Counted from the first letter of the stretch, positions 42,443-55,457 are shown. The stretch is DNA of 64,000 bases from Pascua guehoae (GCA_001600415.1 BCJX01000002.1:62001-126000), one strand, 5' to 3'. Numbers and translations: made by a program. Notes: generated by a model from the letters alone, not told the origin.

Positions 42443-45400
42443 CACCTTCATCCCAGGCAGCATGACAAACAGCATGCCTCAAATGGCACGCAAAGGACAC
42501 CGTGACCGGCAGGCGGCACACGGATGTTAACCCAAAAGTATGGAAGATGGGCCGGCCACGAGCGTGGCGCCGCGTCGCCCGCGGATGAGGAACGCCACCG
42601 GATGAGCCGAGAAGCTTGGCCATTCAGTATGATCCGTAAGAGGAGGAAGCTTGGGGAGAAAACAGAGATCTGGACAATGCACAGGCACTGCCCACGTCGA
42701 GGTAGCGCATGCCCTTCTTGGGGACGCGGAACAATGATTGGGTTTGTGGTGGTTCCCATTGCCTCGGTTGTCTTCCATACGCAGTTGCTGTGGCTGGGAG
42801 TCGTCCACAAACGCGCGGGGTCGTCTGCCAGACTCTGGAGCTATTCAGCGCCATCACCATTCAGTCTGTATCCTTTCAGTAGACGGGTTCTGTCGATCTC
42901 TGACGGGCGCGATTTGGTAGTGTGGGCGGTCCCAACCGCGTTCGTAGTTGGCCCCTGTGGGCCCACGAGCCCCTGCACATAGTGTGCTTTGGAATGCTGA
43001 CCGGAGATCCAGCCTATCCTGGGGCACTAGGACGTGAGACTAGTCTAGCTTCAGGTTGCCTGTATCGCGTTGCCACAGGCTGGACGCAGAGTGCAGCTGT
43101 CCCGTGGCATAGATTACCAGGCCAACAGCAGCCCCGGCGCGGCCCAACTATCATTCAGGTTATTGGGCTCCACATGATGCAGACGGCGAGTATCATGGTT
43201 AAGCTGCTCGATTAATGAGCGGCTTCGGCTTGGTTGAGGCTTAGAGTTTTCGCAAACTGCAAAGTTTACTGCATTTGGGGTGGTGCAGCTTTGGTCGGCA
43301 GACCCAGGAAAGGAATTGTCTAGACCACAAGGTTATTAAGGAACTGTGGGTATGTTCGTTCTGTGTGCAGCAATGCGATTAGGGCCAACACGGCGACTGA
43401 CCGAGCCCGTGTCTCTGCATTTTCATTGTAGGTGCGGGTTATTTGGCTAGCGTCGCGTTGCCGCTAATAAATTGTTCGACCGTTAAAGTTTGTTCCATTC
43501 AGGAAACAGCAGACGGGTGTTCAGTTGCGGCAAGAGTATCCTATATCCTGGGGTAACGATCAATTCAGCCACTGACATCGACGACGATGACTGTGCATGC
43601 TCAATTGACCACCCGTGGATGTGTGTGTCGAGCCTAGGTCTGGAGAGGCTGGAGGCGGGGTAAAGGACACATGTTGTGTAAAAGCCATATGGTGCATGTG
43701 TGCATGGATCTGTACACATCCACAAGGCCAAGCCAAGCGCCTCTCAGATCGTCTTGTGAGTGCGGCTGTCCCCAAGGAATGCACAGACCAGCCATGCCGT
43801 TAGCCGAGGTTATGCTCAAAAGGCGCTCGCAGGCGCCACCGCCCATCACGTTGGTCGCGGCAACCCTCAAACCAGACGTCCGCCACCCAACGTCAGCGGT
43901 CCCCCATCACCATCCGCTCAGTCTTGGTTTGTTCACACTTTCACACGTCCTGCGCAGAAACTCTAGCTCTGTCACGCTGTTCTGGGCTCTGTTATCTGCT
44001 CCAAGTCGTCGACAGGCATGAGGTCACAAGGAACAAGTGACATGCCACCGGCGCCACCAAAGCGTATCCTAATCTTCCGGTACCGGCATGCCCTCAAACC
44101 ATGTGCACCATGTGCACAGTGCTGCCCTGGAATGACTCTACCTGAAGGCGAGCCAGATCTGACATCCAGAATTCGTAGAGCCACTTGAGAATCGGAGGCC
44201 GACATTTGGTTCACCTAGTGAAGAGATCGGCGCCTAACGCGACCGTCGCAGCCCATCACAGCCTAGTCTGGTTAGCGGGCGGTCGTGTGCAGCATGCATG
44301 CAGCTGCATCGTTGGTCAGACATACGCCAACTACGAGATCTTACTTCTGGGATCTCTCTTGTTTTGTCTAAAAAAAAAAGCCGCTAGCCCACGGCGGCGC
44401 ACACTCGCGCCGTACCACTCGCTGAGAATAGGAAGCCATTCCTCGTTCCGGCGTTTTTCCGTCCCAGAAGCCGGAGTATCCACTCAAACCCCACGTCGAG
44501 CCGGCGCCACTAACGTTGTTTTACCAGTCACTCCGTGTCACCCTAACAAGCTTAAACCCTGTGCCAACCGTGTCGTGTCTCACACAATTGAGGGCCCGTC
44601 ACGTTCAGTGCTCCACATGCCGTACCGTGTCGTGGATACCTATCGGAGAGCTTGATGGTCAACAAGGCGAACTTGTCAGCCCATGCACTTCTCAATCGCT
44701 GTTGGTTGCTCAGCCACTGGCGATCCTCTTAGTGGAACCCCATGCTGCTGAGGTCGACTAGCGTTCAAGCACGCTTCGGCTTCCGCCGCCGTCATTAGAG
44801 AGGAACCGCTCCAACCGAGCTGCCGAATTGTGGGGGGGACACAATGCCATCTTATCACCAAAGGTCTGACCACGGTGCGTGTAGAGTGATCATCAATGTG
44901 TTCCTAGAGTTAGCCCACCGTGGCGGCGCCCCGGCTGACCCCGGTGCCTGTGCCACCATGAAGGGTTGGTGAGCCAGAAGCTTGCTCGTCCGACCGGCGA
45001 AGCGAATGGGCACCAGGGAATACACCTCCAAACGTCACGCGTTGAGCGACACAAGGAGACGGCGTATCGCCTCCGCCTGAATATCCTGCCCAGTTGCAGG
45101 TGGAGGTGCACGTATTGATATCCAAAGACCACACGATCTCGGGGTCACCGCAATTGATAGAGAGTGTCAAACAGAGTGACGCACCACAATTATCAGCGGT
45201 GGTCGTCGATGGCGTTCGGCGACTGCCAATGTCTTGGAGTGTCTTGAGGTCTTCAAGCCAGCGAAACGCTGCTCTAGTACAGGTACAAGTCGTGGGAACT
45301 CCACACTTGAGCTGGGGTACTCGAACAGTGTGTTGATGGGCCCCGGCCGAGGAAATGCGGCACATAGGAAGGAGGAATGTCAGCGTTACCACTTAACGTG

Positions 45401-46654
45401 CCGCTGGATGGATTCAGAGAGTGCCTCGCTTGTCCTTGAGCCTCCTGCACCTGTACACGGAAAGTGCCTGACGAACCATAACATACGCGCACCAGAGACA
45501 ACACTTCTCACTTCCGGTCTTCTTTGCGCACCATCCTGACCATCAACGTGAAGTGCTACGGTGCATTGATAGGCACCAGGCGCCACCGAGAAGTATCCAT
45601 AGCCTCCCATGTGCGAGCCCTATGGTTGTGGGCGGACATGCGGAAGGAGTTCTACTCATCACCGGCTGTGGTGTTGAGAGTTTCAACGCTCTCGCCTAAA
45701 CCTAGTATTCCCCCCGGACGCGTTTGACTTGGCGAGTGGGAAACCCTCGTATACCTCGTCACGCTGCATCCTTCTCACCTCGCTCCTCTGTTTGTTGTCC
45801 TGCAACTTCGAACTCATCCGATGATCCCCACCAACACACACACCCCCACACACACAAACACCTCCCGGCGGGTGCATACCCAGTCAAACTGTCGCGTCCC
45901 GAAGCCCAGCCTCTCGGCCGACATGACAATTCCATACGTCCCCTGCAGTTAGCGCGCCTGTTAACCGACGTCGCGGTGGGTTGGTCGTGCCACTCTGCAG
46001 AGCTGCTGTACTTGTGCTCGTTAAAACTACTTGTCCCGTTTCGCAGCGGGCCTGGTGGGCACACGCCGTTGGATCAGCAATGCGACCATTATCAGTCTGT
46101 CCATCAATAACGTCTACCAGCATTCACGCGACGAGGCGTGGACAGCGCTGGGCTTGCCCTGACAGCCTCTCCGGGTCGGAGAGTACCCACAGCGCGCGCC
46201 ACACTAGCCCTTTCCGCGCGCTAAAGGTGGTTGCGGCGATAACGAATCTGGTGCGCCACTATGCCAATCTTTAGCAGCACCATTGCTTATCGTGGTGGCT
46301 AATAGATGCACTGGGCATGTGCGTCCCCTTCGCGTCTCGGGTTGTCGTCATCCCCAGCGTTAGCGGCTCGTATCGGTGCACGCCAACCGCGTCCACGTCC
46401 GTGAACCACTTCGTGGTGCGTGCTATCACACTGCCCCGACCTGCCGGCTGAAAAAGGTGGGTTGTCACCTAGCAGGCTGAGGTGAGCCGCTTGACCGTCG
46501 GACTGCAATGCGTCAGGGGACGCCTGGGACCAAAAACATGTCTCCAGGCAGTACGGGCCAAGTACACAGCCGAGCACCAGGAAGACTTCAAGGCCAACCC
46601 TACAAGCCACAAGCCAAACGCGACATGATTTCCTCTTCATCCCAGTATCCAAAA
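42443..46654. other. 4.2-kb gene-poor stretch
   Basis: No complete gene can be supported. The only coding-like piece is the Cys-containing segment near 45 kb listed separately. A short A-run (about 44,372-44,381) and a CA repeat (about 45,834-45,856) occur. Codon-like bias is absent. Confidence 0.45.
44910..45330 (-). pseudogene. Possible secreted Cys-rich protein fragment
   Basis: An open stretch reads LKCGVPTTCTCTRAAFRWLE, then TADNCGASLCLTLSINCGD, NTCTSTCNWAGYSGGG and DTPSPCVAQRVTFGGVFPG. Cys spacing loosely recalls the first domain of the secreted protein at 41.2-42.3 kb. I could not find a signal-peptide exon or a clean end, so it may be a relic or chance. Confidence 0.22.
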
Positions 46655-46743
46655 GGGGCGCCAAGGAGGTTTGAACTCCTGATCTCCCGTACTGAGATGA
46701 TATGCTCCCAAAACGGACATGTTGCCACTACACCATGGCACCC
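46655..46743 (-). tRNA. tRNA-Pro (TGG), intron-containing
   Basis: Acceptor GGGTGCC/GGCGCCC. A-box TGGTGTAGTGG. Anticodon stem TCCGT/ACGGG with loop TTTGGG-(intron of about 16 nt), anticodon TGG. T-arm AGGAG-TTCAAAC-CTCCT, discriminator C, TTTT terminator. Confidence 0.88.
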
Positions 46744-47332
46744 ATGGTTTCTTGCCTGGTCGAGAGCCTCCCGTCGCGTTCCAAGCCTGCTTGTTTTGCT
46801 TTTGCGTTACTATGCCCAAGTTTCTCCACACGCCATCCCGGCACACGCCACGGCATGCCCCCGTCGATCATCGGAGATGGAGCCAAGAACCGGAGCACTG
46901 CGCCACAACGGCGGCATGTTGGCCGTACTCAAGGTGTCAGGACGCGCTCATGAAACGGCATCGTGGCGGAAACCTTGACCGCCCACGAGGCCGTCGTCCC
47001 AAACGCCAGCCGTAGAGATGTACAGAGCGTTTCAAAAGAACAACAAGTGGCGCAGGGTCAGACTGCGGGTCTGCAAGGTCTTCACGTCAGCAGCTCGACA
47101 TCTGCATGCCTCGGTACACCTGTGCCTTTTTTGTTACTTTTAACACTGTTTGTAAACCTTACGAAGAATTCCAAATGATAACTTTGCTGAGAGAGTCCAC
47201 CCCGGGCGCTGCAGCTTTCTGAACTCTGGCGGCCGGGTGCCTCCCATCCGACTCGAGAACTAGAACGGAGAGCATGACGCTGGCACGGTTCGGATCACCA
47301 TACGGTCCTCGAGATGATGAGGAGAAAAAAGT
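46744..47332. other. Between two tRNA genes, no gene seen
   Basis: About 590 bp, no supported protein gene. Confidence 0.5.
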
Positions 47333-47430
47333 AGTGAGTTCCCAGGTTTGAACTGGGGACCCTCAGCTGGCTACTCGAGACGGAATCTCGTATTTGCAAT
47401 CTGATGCAACTACCACTGTGCTAAACCCAC
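47333..47430 (-). tRNA. tRNA-Cys (GCA), intron-containing
   Basis: Acceptor GTGGGTT/AACTCAC. A-box TTAGCACAGTGG. Anticodon loop TTGCAA-(intron of about 27 nt), anticodon GCA. T-arm CCCAG-TTCAAAC-CTGGG, discriminator T, six-T terminator. The intron can form a CGAGA/TCTCG hairpin. Confidence 0.87.
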
Positions 47431-49452
47431 CGCCGGGAGGAGACCCATGGCGCCGATCCCACGGCACCTGCCAGACCCACCCTTTGCTTATATTGGCATC
47501 CAGACAGTCCTTATCTGCCCTGCGGAAAGGGCGCAGGGCGAGGACAACGTTACGAGTGTCCCACCCCCGTTAGTGGGTTAATAGTGTGATGGTTCGCCGT
47601 TCCAAGTTGCAAGTGACACAAGAACCCATCCTCCACTACCACGGGACAAAAGCAGTCCGACTCTTGGTCGTCGAGAGGAGTCGCGCCCAGATCGCGTGGC
47701 GACTGGTTGCCTCTTCGGCTCTGCTCTCGCACACACACGTACACTACCTTTCCACCCCTTCTTGTTTTCCTCCGCCGCTGTTTGGGCTACGGGATGAGTG
47801 TTTGCAATCGTGCCAATCGCGAAAGAGTTGTCTACAGTACAGAATACACACTTTCATCAACGTTGCACGATCGAACGATTGTGCAAAGGAGGCGAACCGC
47901 ATGAGAGAGGGTACAGTACAAACAAAGTTGAATCGCGCCCGAGAGCCTGTGCCCAACCCAACGCCACGAGGGACCGAATCTACCCCCCACATCAGTCTGC
48001 ATCCCAGCTGCGACGTCGCCACCAGCGGCTCAAGCCAGATCACAAACACATTTCTCCGAGGCTTCTCCGACGCCACCGCACTCGTCCAAACCCATCTGGC
48101 CATCGCGAGCACCTCTAAACGCCGCCGCATGTCTCTCCAACGACTAACCCCCTGCGGGGTGTCCCCAAGACATGCCGCCGTCGAGTCGGCCCGTCGGGTG
48201 TGTCGGTCGGGCGATCAGGCTCCGGCGATCAGATCAGATTAGCAGCCGACCGTGTGAGATTTCGGCGTCGCGGTCGCCTAAATGTTGGGTCGCCTAAACC
48301 CCATCGATCGGTCGACTGGTCTGGGTCGTCTCGACCCCCTTTGACTGTTCCATCGCCGCGGAGGACAATCTACAAATGGCCGTCTGAAAGGTTGCACACA
48401 CGCGTACTAACGCCACCACAAGAGTGCACCTATCCAATGGGCCAGAAGCGCGTCCAATGCGAAAAGCCACGGTGCATGGCATTACAGTGGCCGTCAGAAA
48501 GGTTGCAGCTGTCTCCTGGGTGGCCTCAGGTGTGCTTGACCCAAAGCCTCGGGTCTTCTGTTTTGCGAGATGGTACAAGTCCCATGGCATGGGTGCGGCG
48601 CAACGCAGTACGGGTTGCAACCTTTCTGATGGCCACTGTACAGTCAAAATGGTGCATGGTGGCCAGATTGGTGGCGAGCTTGCACTATCTTTATGATGGA
48701 CAGATTAATCACATACTCTGTTAAAATCACATGCTCTGTTAAAGGTCTCTTCGAGCTGCGCGTGATGGCGGTGAGAGCTATAGCTTCAATGGTTGTTGAA
48801 TAACCACGGGATGGTTGGTAAAATGAGTATGGGAGGGTGGTGCAGGGTTCCGCACGGTGCCCTCACGCCCGCCCAGGGTGATGTGCAACCTTTACATACT
48901 GTACAGTACGTCGGGTTTTGTATATCAAAAAAGGAACGTGAGTGGCACAGGGTGAGATGTGTCTCGCGCTGCTGAATGTTCATCAGCAGCAACTCAGCAG
49001 CAACTCAGCAGCATGCCACGGCGACGGCGTCCCTGCGCCCCTCATGGTCCTTTTTGACCTACAGAATGTGGCAAAAGGTGCGTGATGGGCGCCGAGATGC
49101 CGAGGCATGCATCTCTTCGCCTCTGCTGAATGACCCCCCTGGCATAGCGAGACAGTGCCACCCTGCGCCCCTCACGAGCCTTGTTGTCAGACTGTACTGT
49201 ACGCTATAGGCACCGGGTGTAATAGCACCACGAAGCCGCGCTATCCATATACCCAAAAGGTATCCTAAATACCGTCGAGAGGGCATCCTGGCGGATTCGC
49301 TTCATGAACGTGTCGCTGGGAACGGGGCTGAGAGCGGGTACTATTACACCGGGACAGAAGGCTTTGGGCAAGGGCGATGGTCCGAAGACTGGCCAGTGAG
49401 TCAGAATCGCCTTCGGGGCGCCTGGTAAGTGGGTGCGAGGCCTTTACACACG
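47431..49452. other. 2-kb gene-poor stretch with short dispersed repeats
   Basis: No supported protein gene. It carries the 22-nt repeat family at 48375-48636, a doubled TCACATRCTCTGTTAAA unit at about 48,707-48,741, and a CAGCAA repeat at about 48,981-49,013. Confidence 0.5.
48375..48636. repeat. Three copies of a 22-nt motif, two direct and one inverted
   Basis: Copies at 48375-48396 and 48486-48507 (direct) and 48615-48636 (inverted) share TGGCCGTCAGAAAGGTTGCA with one or two changes. A shorter inverted piece (GTGCAACCTTTA) lies at about 48,883. This could be the remains of a small palindromic or inverted-repeat element. Confidence 0.65.
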
Positions 49453-49545
49453 GGCGATTTAGCTCAGCTGGTTAGAGCGCATGCTTAACACTGGAATACG
49501 ACAGTGGTACGCATGAGGTCGGCAGTTCAATCCTGTCAAACGTCA
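49453..49545 (+). tRNA. tRNA-Val (AAC), second copy, different intron
   Basis: The exon sequence matches the 40.5-kb tRNA-Val almost exactly, including the acceptor mismatch. The intron (about 19 nt, CTGGAATACGACAGTGGTA) is unrelated. Anticodon stem CATGC/GCATG. A T-run follows at about 49,561. Confidence 0.88.
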
Positions 49546-52500
49546 GTGACAATGTGTTTACTTTTTCTTCCGTGCTGGTTCTTGGGGTCGCACAGTGGTT
49601 GGGTGGTGTCGCCGGGCTGCTTGTGGTGGCCGTGGGAATGCTGAAACACACAGCCAGTGGCCCAGAAGTTGGCCAGGTGGCAAGTGATCTCGAGACATGC
49701 GGGTGCTCGACCGACTCGACCGTGTTGATGTCATCAAAGGTGATCCCGATTGATATGGGCAGGCCGCGTCCCCCGAGCTGCTCGCCCGTGGCGCCGTTGG
49801 GCAACCCGAGGCAGCTTGCAGCCCGTTCCGCTGACGAGCTCTTCTCTCATAAAGCCATTTCGGAAGCTCCGACGCTGCTTGATGGGTGTCGAGTTGCTTA
49901 CACCCGCTCACCCAACGCCTCCGGCCGGTCGTCATGCCATAGGCCGTGCTTGTGGCGTGGCGGTGGACATTAGGGGAGTTAGTGGTCTTCCTGAGGCGTC
50001 TTCCGAGCTGCAGTATTCTCCGGCTGGGGCAGTCACAGCAGGGGTAGCATGGGTCCGAACAGTGTCGGCACGTTTGTGGGGAAGGCCGTTTTGTGTTATT
50101 GTTTACAACCACCCGAGTGCTCGGCTATCAGCCGCCACCGGGCGTCGGCGTTTCTCCTGCAACGAGCGACCATTCGCGCGTATGGAATCTCGAGCCCTGC
50201 CCAACGCGTCAGGTACATGGCACGAGTGAGCGTCGCGGGTGGGATCGGTGCCTAGGTCGTGCAGCCGTTCACTCACATGTCCATGAAACAGACGACAGGG
50301 GCCGCCACCAGGTGTGCCAAGGACGTGGACTTCAGGTTGGTTCGGAGAACAATAATGCGACTGCCACTCTGACCTCGGCTGGGCGCACAGTGCCTTCCAG
50401 GGCCGTGTGCGAGGACATGACTGTCGTTCAGAGGGACGCGTGGCCACAGGCTGTACCGTGGGGCTGAACCGCGTCTATGCTCCGCCTCGCGTGCGCCCTA
50501 GCTCACATTGCATGTTCTCGGTGCATTCCGCGCACACTGGGATTAGGAGTAGACACGACAGCACGACGGGTTAGCAGTGACCCCACGTCTACACCGACCA
50601 TGGGCACCCGTTTACTCCACAAAGCGCATGGGGAGCTTTTCGTGGGTTTCCCGCGGGACGCTGCGACCTACTCTGCTCCAGCATGCTAGCATCGGGCGAA
50701 TCGTGGGCGGCCCAGATGTTCATGGATTTCATTTTCCATTTCCACTCAGCGACACGTTTGTGGCAAACAACCAGGTGCACGCGTCAGGTCCAGAGCACGA
50801 GCGAGCGTGGCATTGGGGCGACAACCTCGCTGCATGCGTCGGCAGTGGGATCCGCGCGGCGGCAGTGCGAGCACGACTTGCTTCTGGAACGGACCCCCTT
50901 GCAAAGGGCAATGGATGTGTCGACAGTTAGTCTGGCATGGCGCAACGGTGGCGGCACGCCGGGCCCGCCCCCGCAATGGTCGTCGCTGCGTGTCCGATGG
51001 CTCCGGCGGGGTCGTGGTGTGAACTGGGGGCGAGATGTTGGCCTCGGCCCTCCGCCTGGGATTAGCACCGTTGACGGCCGCGGCGGGTGCGGGGTTGGCC
51101 CCCCTACGGTATTGGGCGGTGTCGAGTGAATGCCGCTTTCCCGTTGGTTCGTGGACCACGTGTCTCTCACGCAAGATATGAAACGTGTGGCATATTTTAA
51201 CGGGCCCCCACTGTTTAGTGCGAGGAGTGGTGTGGGTACTGGCGCGTGTGTCGGGCATAAAACAAGACAAAGCCGATTGGATCCCACTCGCTGCACTCCA
51301 CTCGTGTAATGGTCCCACACTTACGTCACTGCAAAGGAAAAGGGAAAGGGGCAGAGGGCGTGGGAATTAGAGAGGGCAATGGATGGGGCTCTAACACAGC
51401 ACTCCCCACAACAATAGCCCATACCTCACCTCACCTCACCTCGCCTCTTCCAACATGCTCGGCACGGAGAGCCGCTTAACATTCATTTCCCATTTGCAGG
51501 AACTGGCCAGTCCACAAAACACCATTACTCCGTCGCAGCCACTCGGCCCGCCCTCGCCGTTATCGCGATCACGCTCGCTATCATACAGAGACGCACAGAC
51601 ACTGCTTTGGCCGTGTTGACCGGACTGGAGGAGGGGGGGGCGACAGGCGCAACCACCGCGCGGGTGGGGTGCCCCGCGGTGCCCCCCAAGGGATGGGATG
51701 GTGGGCAGTGGGCAATCAATCAATCTGTTCATGGATTGTCAAGGGGCTCATTTGCAGTGATCGCTCGGCCTAAAAACAACAACGACGGCGATGCCGACTG
51801 TTGTGGGTATCCAGATATCCAAGAGACGGGTGTCATCGTATTGCACATGGTGTTCGGTATCTAGAAATGCATCAATGGACGGGCGGGATGAGATGGGCCA
51901 CCGTGTCGTGTTTTGGATATGCCGGACATGACAAATGCGAGCGCGGCATCGGGCGGTCGGACAATGCGAGGGGGAGGCAATAATGGGGGGAGGGTGCCGT
52001 GCCGTGCCTAGGGGCAGGAGAGAGTGCACGAGGGGGGGGACTAGTAACCCATCGGTCACCAGACCTCCGCCCCCACAATGTGATCCAGGCTACCCTGCAC
52101 CTCGTCTAAGTGCAGTACTGTACCCACACTCACTCAACACTCAGGAACCCGGCGGGCGCAGCGGACGGGCAAGACGAGACGGGGCACCAGTAAGCAGCCA
52201 GGCAGATGCACCTATCCGCATCCCATCTGATCCCATCCTGGCTCGCTCGCTCGCTCGCTCGCCTGATCGCTTGCACCACACACCACCACACACCACACCA
52301 CCCACCATCCGCTGCCTGCCCGTGCCCACATTACCTCGGGTATTAGAAGACTACTTTACCTCGCCATCCCCAAGTGTTCCCATTTTCTCTTCTCCTCTTC
52401 ACTCTACTCCGCCCACGGCACACTCCATCCACCTCATCCTCAAAAACGTCCTCCACGCCCCATCCTCACGTTGCTCCCACACCCCGTTGTAACCCCGTTG

Positions 52501-52600
52501 AACCAAACGTCTCTCCGTTGTCAAGCTCGTTGTCCCCACCACCCCCACCCCCACCCCCACCACCTTCCTCCTCACCTCATCGTCATCCATCACAACAACC
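49546..52600. other. 3-kb gene-poor stretch and carrier promoter
   Basis: No supported protein gene. Near the end are a GCTC repeat (about 52,240-52,261), a CACCACA repeat (about 52,275-52,302) and a long pyrimidine-rich leader (52,370-52,600) that probably contains the start site of the mitochondrial carrier. Confidence 0.5.
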
Positions 52601-53583
52601 ATGGCGGCCCCAGCTCCTGTCAAGGACGACTTTCTCCACAAGCCCGCTGTCCGCGCGGCGCTGCCCTTTGTCAACGGCGGCATCAGTGGCATGGTCGCGA
52701 CGACTGTCATCCAGCCCATTGACATGATCAAGGTCCGCATCCAGCTCGCGGGCGAGGGCGTCCACGGTGGACCCAAGCCGACGCCCATCTCTGTGACGAG
52801 GGAGATTCTCGCGAGCGGCAAGTTTACCGACCTGTACACGGGTCTGTCTGCAGGTCTGCTGCGCCAGGCCATCTATACGACTGCGCGCATGGGCTTCTTT
52901 GACACGTTTATGGGCCAGCTTTCGCGACGAGCCAAGGAGAACGGGACTGCGGTCGGCTTTGCAGAGCGTGCGGGTGCCGGTCTCGCGGCGGGCGGTCTGG
53001 CGGCCATGATCGGCAACCCTTGCGACCTGGCCCTGATCCGCATGCAGTCGGACGGCCTCAAGCCCCCCGAGAAGCGCAACAACTACAAGTCGGTCATTGA
53101 TGCCCTCGCACGCATCTCCAAATCCGAGGGTATTGGCGCCCTCTGGGCCGGCGCAGCCCCCACCGTCGTCCGCGCCATGGCGCTCAACTTTGGCCAGCTC
53201 GCCTTCTTCTCCGAAGCAAAGGCTCAGCTCAAGCGGCGCACCGACTGGTCCATCCAGACACAGACACTCACCGCGTCGGCTATCGGTGGCTTCTTTGCCT
53301 CGTTCTTCTCCCTCCCCTTTGACTTTGTCAAGACGCGTCTCCAGAAGCAGACCCGCGGACCCGACGGCAAGCTCCCGTACAGCGGCATGGTCGACTGCTT
53401 TGCAAAGGTCACCAAGCAGGAGGGCATCATGAGGTTCTACCGCGGCTTTGGCACCTACTACGTCCGCATTGCGCCCCACGCGTGAGTCCATTCATCGTGC
53501 CCCCATCATGACCGTTACTGACCCCCGTCTCCAGAATGATCACCCTGATCGTCCTCGACTACCTCGGCTTCCTCACAAAGTAA
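52601..53583 (+). CDS. Mitochondrial 2-oxoglutarate/malate-type carrier (SLC25)
   Basis: Two exons (52601-53481, 53535-53583) give 309 aa, the usual carrier length. Three repeats each carry the carrier signature PxDxxKxRxQ or a variant: PIDMIKVRIQ near residue 45, PCDLALIRMQSDG near 145 and PFDFVKTRLQKQ near 245. The variant second motif and MALNFGQLAFFSEAKAQLK match the oxoglutarate carrier subgroup. Six membrane helices are expected in the inner mitochondrial membrane, exchanging 2-oxoglutarate for malate or another dicarboxylate. The last exon (MITLIVLDYLGFLTK) supplies the end of helix 6. The start lies directly after an ACAACAACC leader. An unusually long pyrimidine-rich 5' UTR suggests high expression. 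Confidence 0.95.
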
Positions 53584-55148
53584 ATGTAGACACCGACAAC
53601 GCCCCCCCATATGTGTATAGCACGCAGGCCGCAGAGACCTCGCTTATGTTTTTTTTTTTGGCTGCTTCGTCCGTCCGCACGCGGATCGCAGGCACAAGCC
53701 CGTACGCCGGGTACATGCATTAGGCATCAACGGCTACAACGGGGGAGAACGGCGAGGCGGGGCCGACGAGGCCGCTCGCGCCGTGTTTTGACCATGTTTA
53801 CATTTCGGCCTGTCCACCACCACTGACCACGTCTGACGTGACCAAGGAACAGGTCCTGGCTTACTGCATCGCCCTTGTTGCTGTCGCACTGACACACAGG
53901 TCCGCACGATGACCTCTGCGCGCAACGCCACGAGCACGTCGGTTTTCATCGAGTGCGGGGTCCTGGAGACCATGTCCGACAAACCATACCCGTGTTCGTT
54001 GGAGCGGATCGCCAGCGGCCAGCAGCCAGCGGCAGCGGCGCCGGTCGCGCCGCTGTGGGGCGCACCGGCCCTCGTCCTCGCTTGCTTGGTCCCCTATCTC
54101 TTGATATCAGTCCCAATGACAGCCCCAAGGGCGATATCTCCAAAAAAAAGTCAGACCGCCTCCCAGGTGCACAGGCACGCACCTCGGCTACGGCACACGC
54201 CGCGCCGCCGCTCCCACTGGCCTGATTGGCCGCCGAACCAAACAGCCGGCGCGGCCAGTGCGCCGTCAGTGCCATTGTGGGGACGCCGCTGGCCAACCAC
54301 ACCAGCCCCCTCGCCGACACATGAGGCCACTTTGCCGCCATGCCGCTACCCCACAGACCACGTCTGAGCAGTGCGGCGGCGCAGCGGTGCGAGCGCGCGC
54401 AAAGCGGCCCTCGCTTCCCCAGTCGTCACGTACCCCTGGCGTCGACTTTTTTTCTTGTCCACTTTACTTCCAATCAACAAACTCGGTCATGTCACTCGCA
54501 ATCGGCTCGACTCGCAATGGCGCATGCTGCATGTCGTATGTCGTATGTCGCATGTTGCATGTCGCACTTGCCGTCGGCCCGAGGTCGGTCGGCAGTAACG
54601 ACCGACCCCCGACGAGGGCCCCGCCCCACACGTCCCTATCGCTGTCCGTGCGCCGGTCCCGGATACGCGAGCGGCAATGACGCGAGTCGCAAGGACGCGA
54701 GTCGAATGGTCGCGAGTGACCGGGTAGTGTGCAGGGCAACGTGCGGCGGCACCAGGCCACCGGTTGCGCACACGGATGGCGCGACTGCTCTCCCATCCCC
54801 ACAGTGGCAAACTGGGTATCCTCCCCCGACACCGCCGGGCTCGTCGGCCCGGAGCTGACTGAATGCGTCGGGGCAAGTGCGGGACTAGGCCAGAGGTCGG
54901 TGCAGGCGTGCACGACAGCGCCACAGCGTCCCTGGTTGCCAGCTGCCAGCTGCCAGCTGCCATTGCTCGCCTGCACTGCATTTGTGCTGTGCATCTGATC
55001 ACCTCGCCCATCATCGTCGCCAAGAGCTGGCAACCCGAGCAACCAGCAGGCCCACGCCGCGAGATCACGACGCACATCCCTCGGTATTCGGCATCCAGGC
55101 CAATCCCTGATCCCGAATTAACCGAACGCGGTCACCGAATATCCAGTG
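53584..55148. other. Gene-poor stretch
   Basis: About 1.6 kb, no supported gene. It holds a T10 run near 53,649 and GC-rich repetitive words such as GTCGTATGTCGTATGTCGCATGTTGCATGTCG (about 54,533-54,564, described here only as ATGTCGT-type repeats). Confidence 0.45.
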
Positions 55149-55235
55149 GCGGGCTTGGTGTAGTGGTAGCATGGTGCTTTCCGGTGTTTAAACATCTCTC
55201 GGCATTGGTCGTGGGTTCAAGCCCCACAGCTCGTT
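55149..55235 (+). tRNA. tRNA-Gly (TCC), intron-containing
   Basis: A-box TGGTGTAGTGG. Anticodon stem GGTGC/GCATT with loop TTTCCG-(about 17-nt intron)-G, anticodon TCC. T-arm GTGGG-TTCAAGC-CCCAC. Acceptor GCGGGCT/AGCTCGT with a terminal G-U. T5 terminator at 55240. Confidence 0.85.
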
Positions 55236-55457
55236 CATCTTTTTGCCTCCCAAGAACGCCAGCCCCCCGGCATTGCATGCCAATCCCCACCAACCTCGCT
55301 GACATACCCTATTCAAGCTGACTCCTAGTGCCCGCTGTCCATCAAAACACGCCACCAACGTGAACACCCTCCCACCATCCACACACACAACACCTGCAAC
55401 CACCAGCCTACCCAGACGCCAGCTGATGAGCGCGCACACTACAAAGCCCACGTGGTC
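55236..55457. other. Spacer between tRNA-Gly and tRNA-Ala
   Basis: About 220 bp, CA-rich, no gene. Confidence 0.5.

Noticed and set aside
42029..42475. N-terminally longer frame for the secreted Cys-rich gene
   Set aside because: The extension runs through the promoter and TATA element. The internal Met begins a clear signal peptide.
4231..52119. Recurrent TACTGTAC octamer (about six sites: 4.2, 30.8, 48.9, 49.2 and 52.1 kb)
   Set aside because: Somewhat more frequent than chance would give for an 8-mer, but counts are small and positions relative to genes are inconsistent.
52583..53491. 302-codon minus-strand open frame
   Set aside because: Antisense to the mitochondrial carrier, which has all three carrier signatures.
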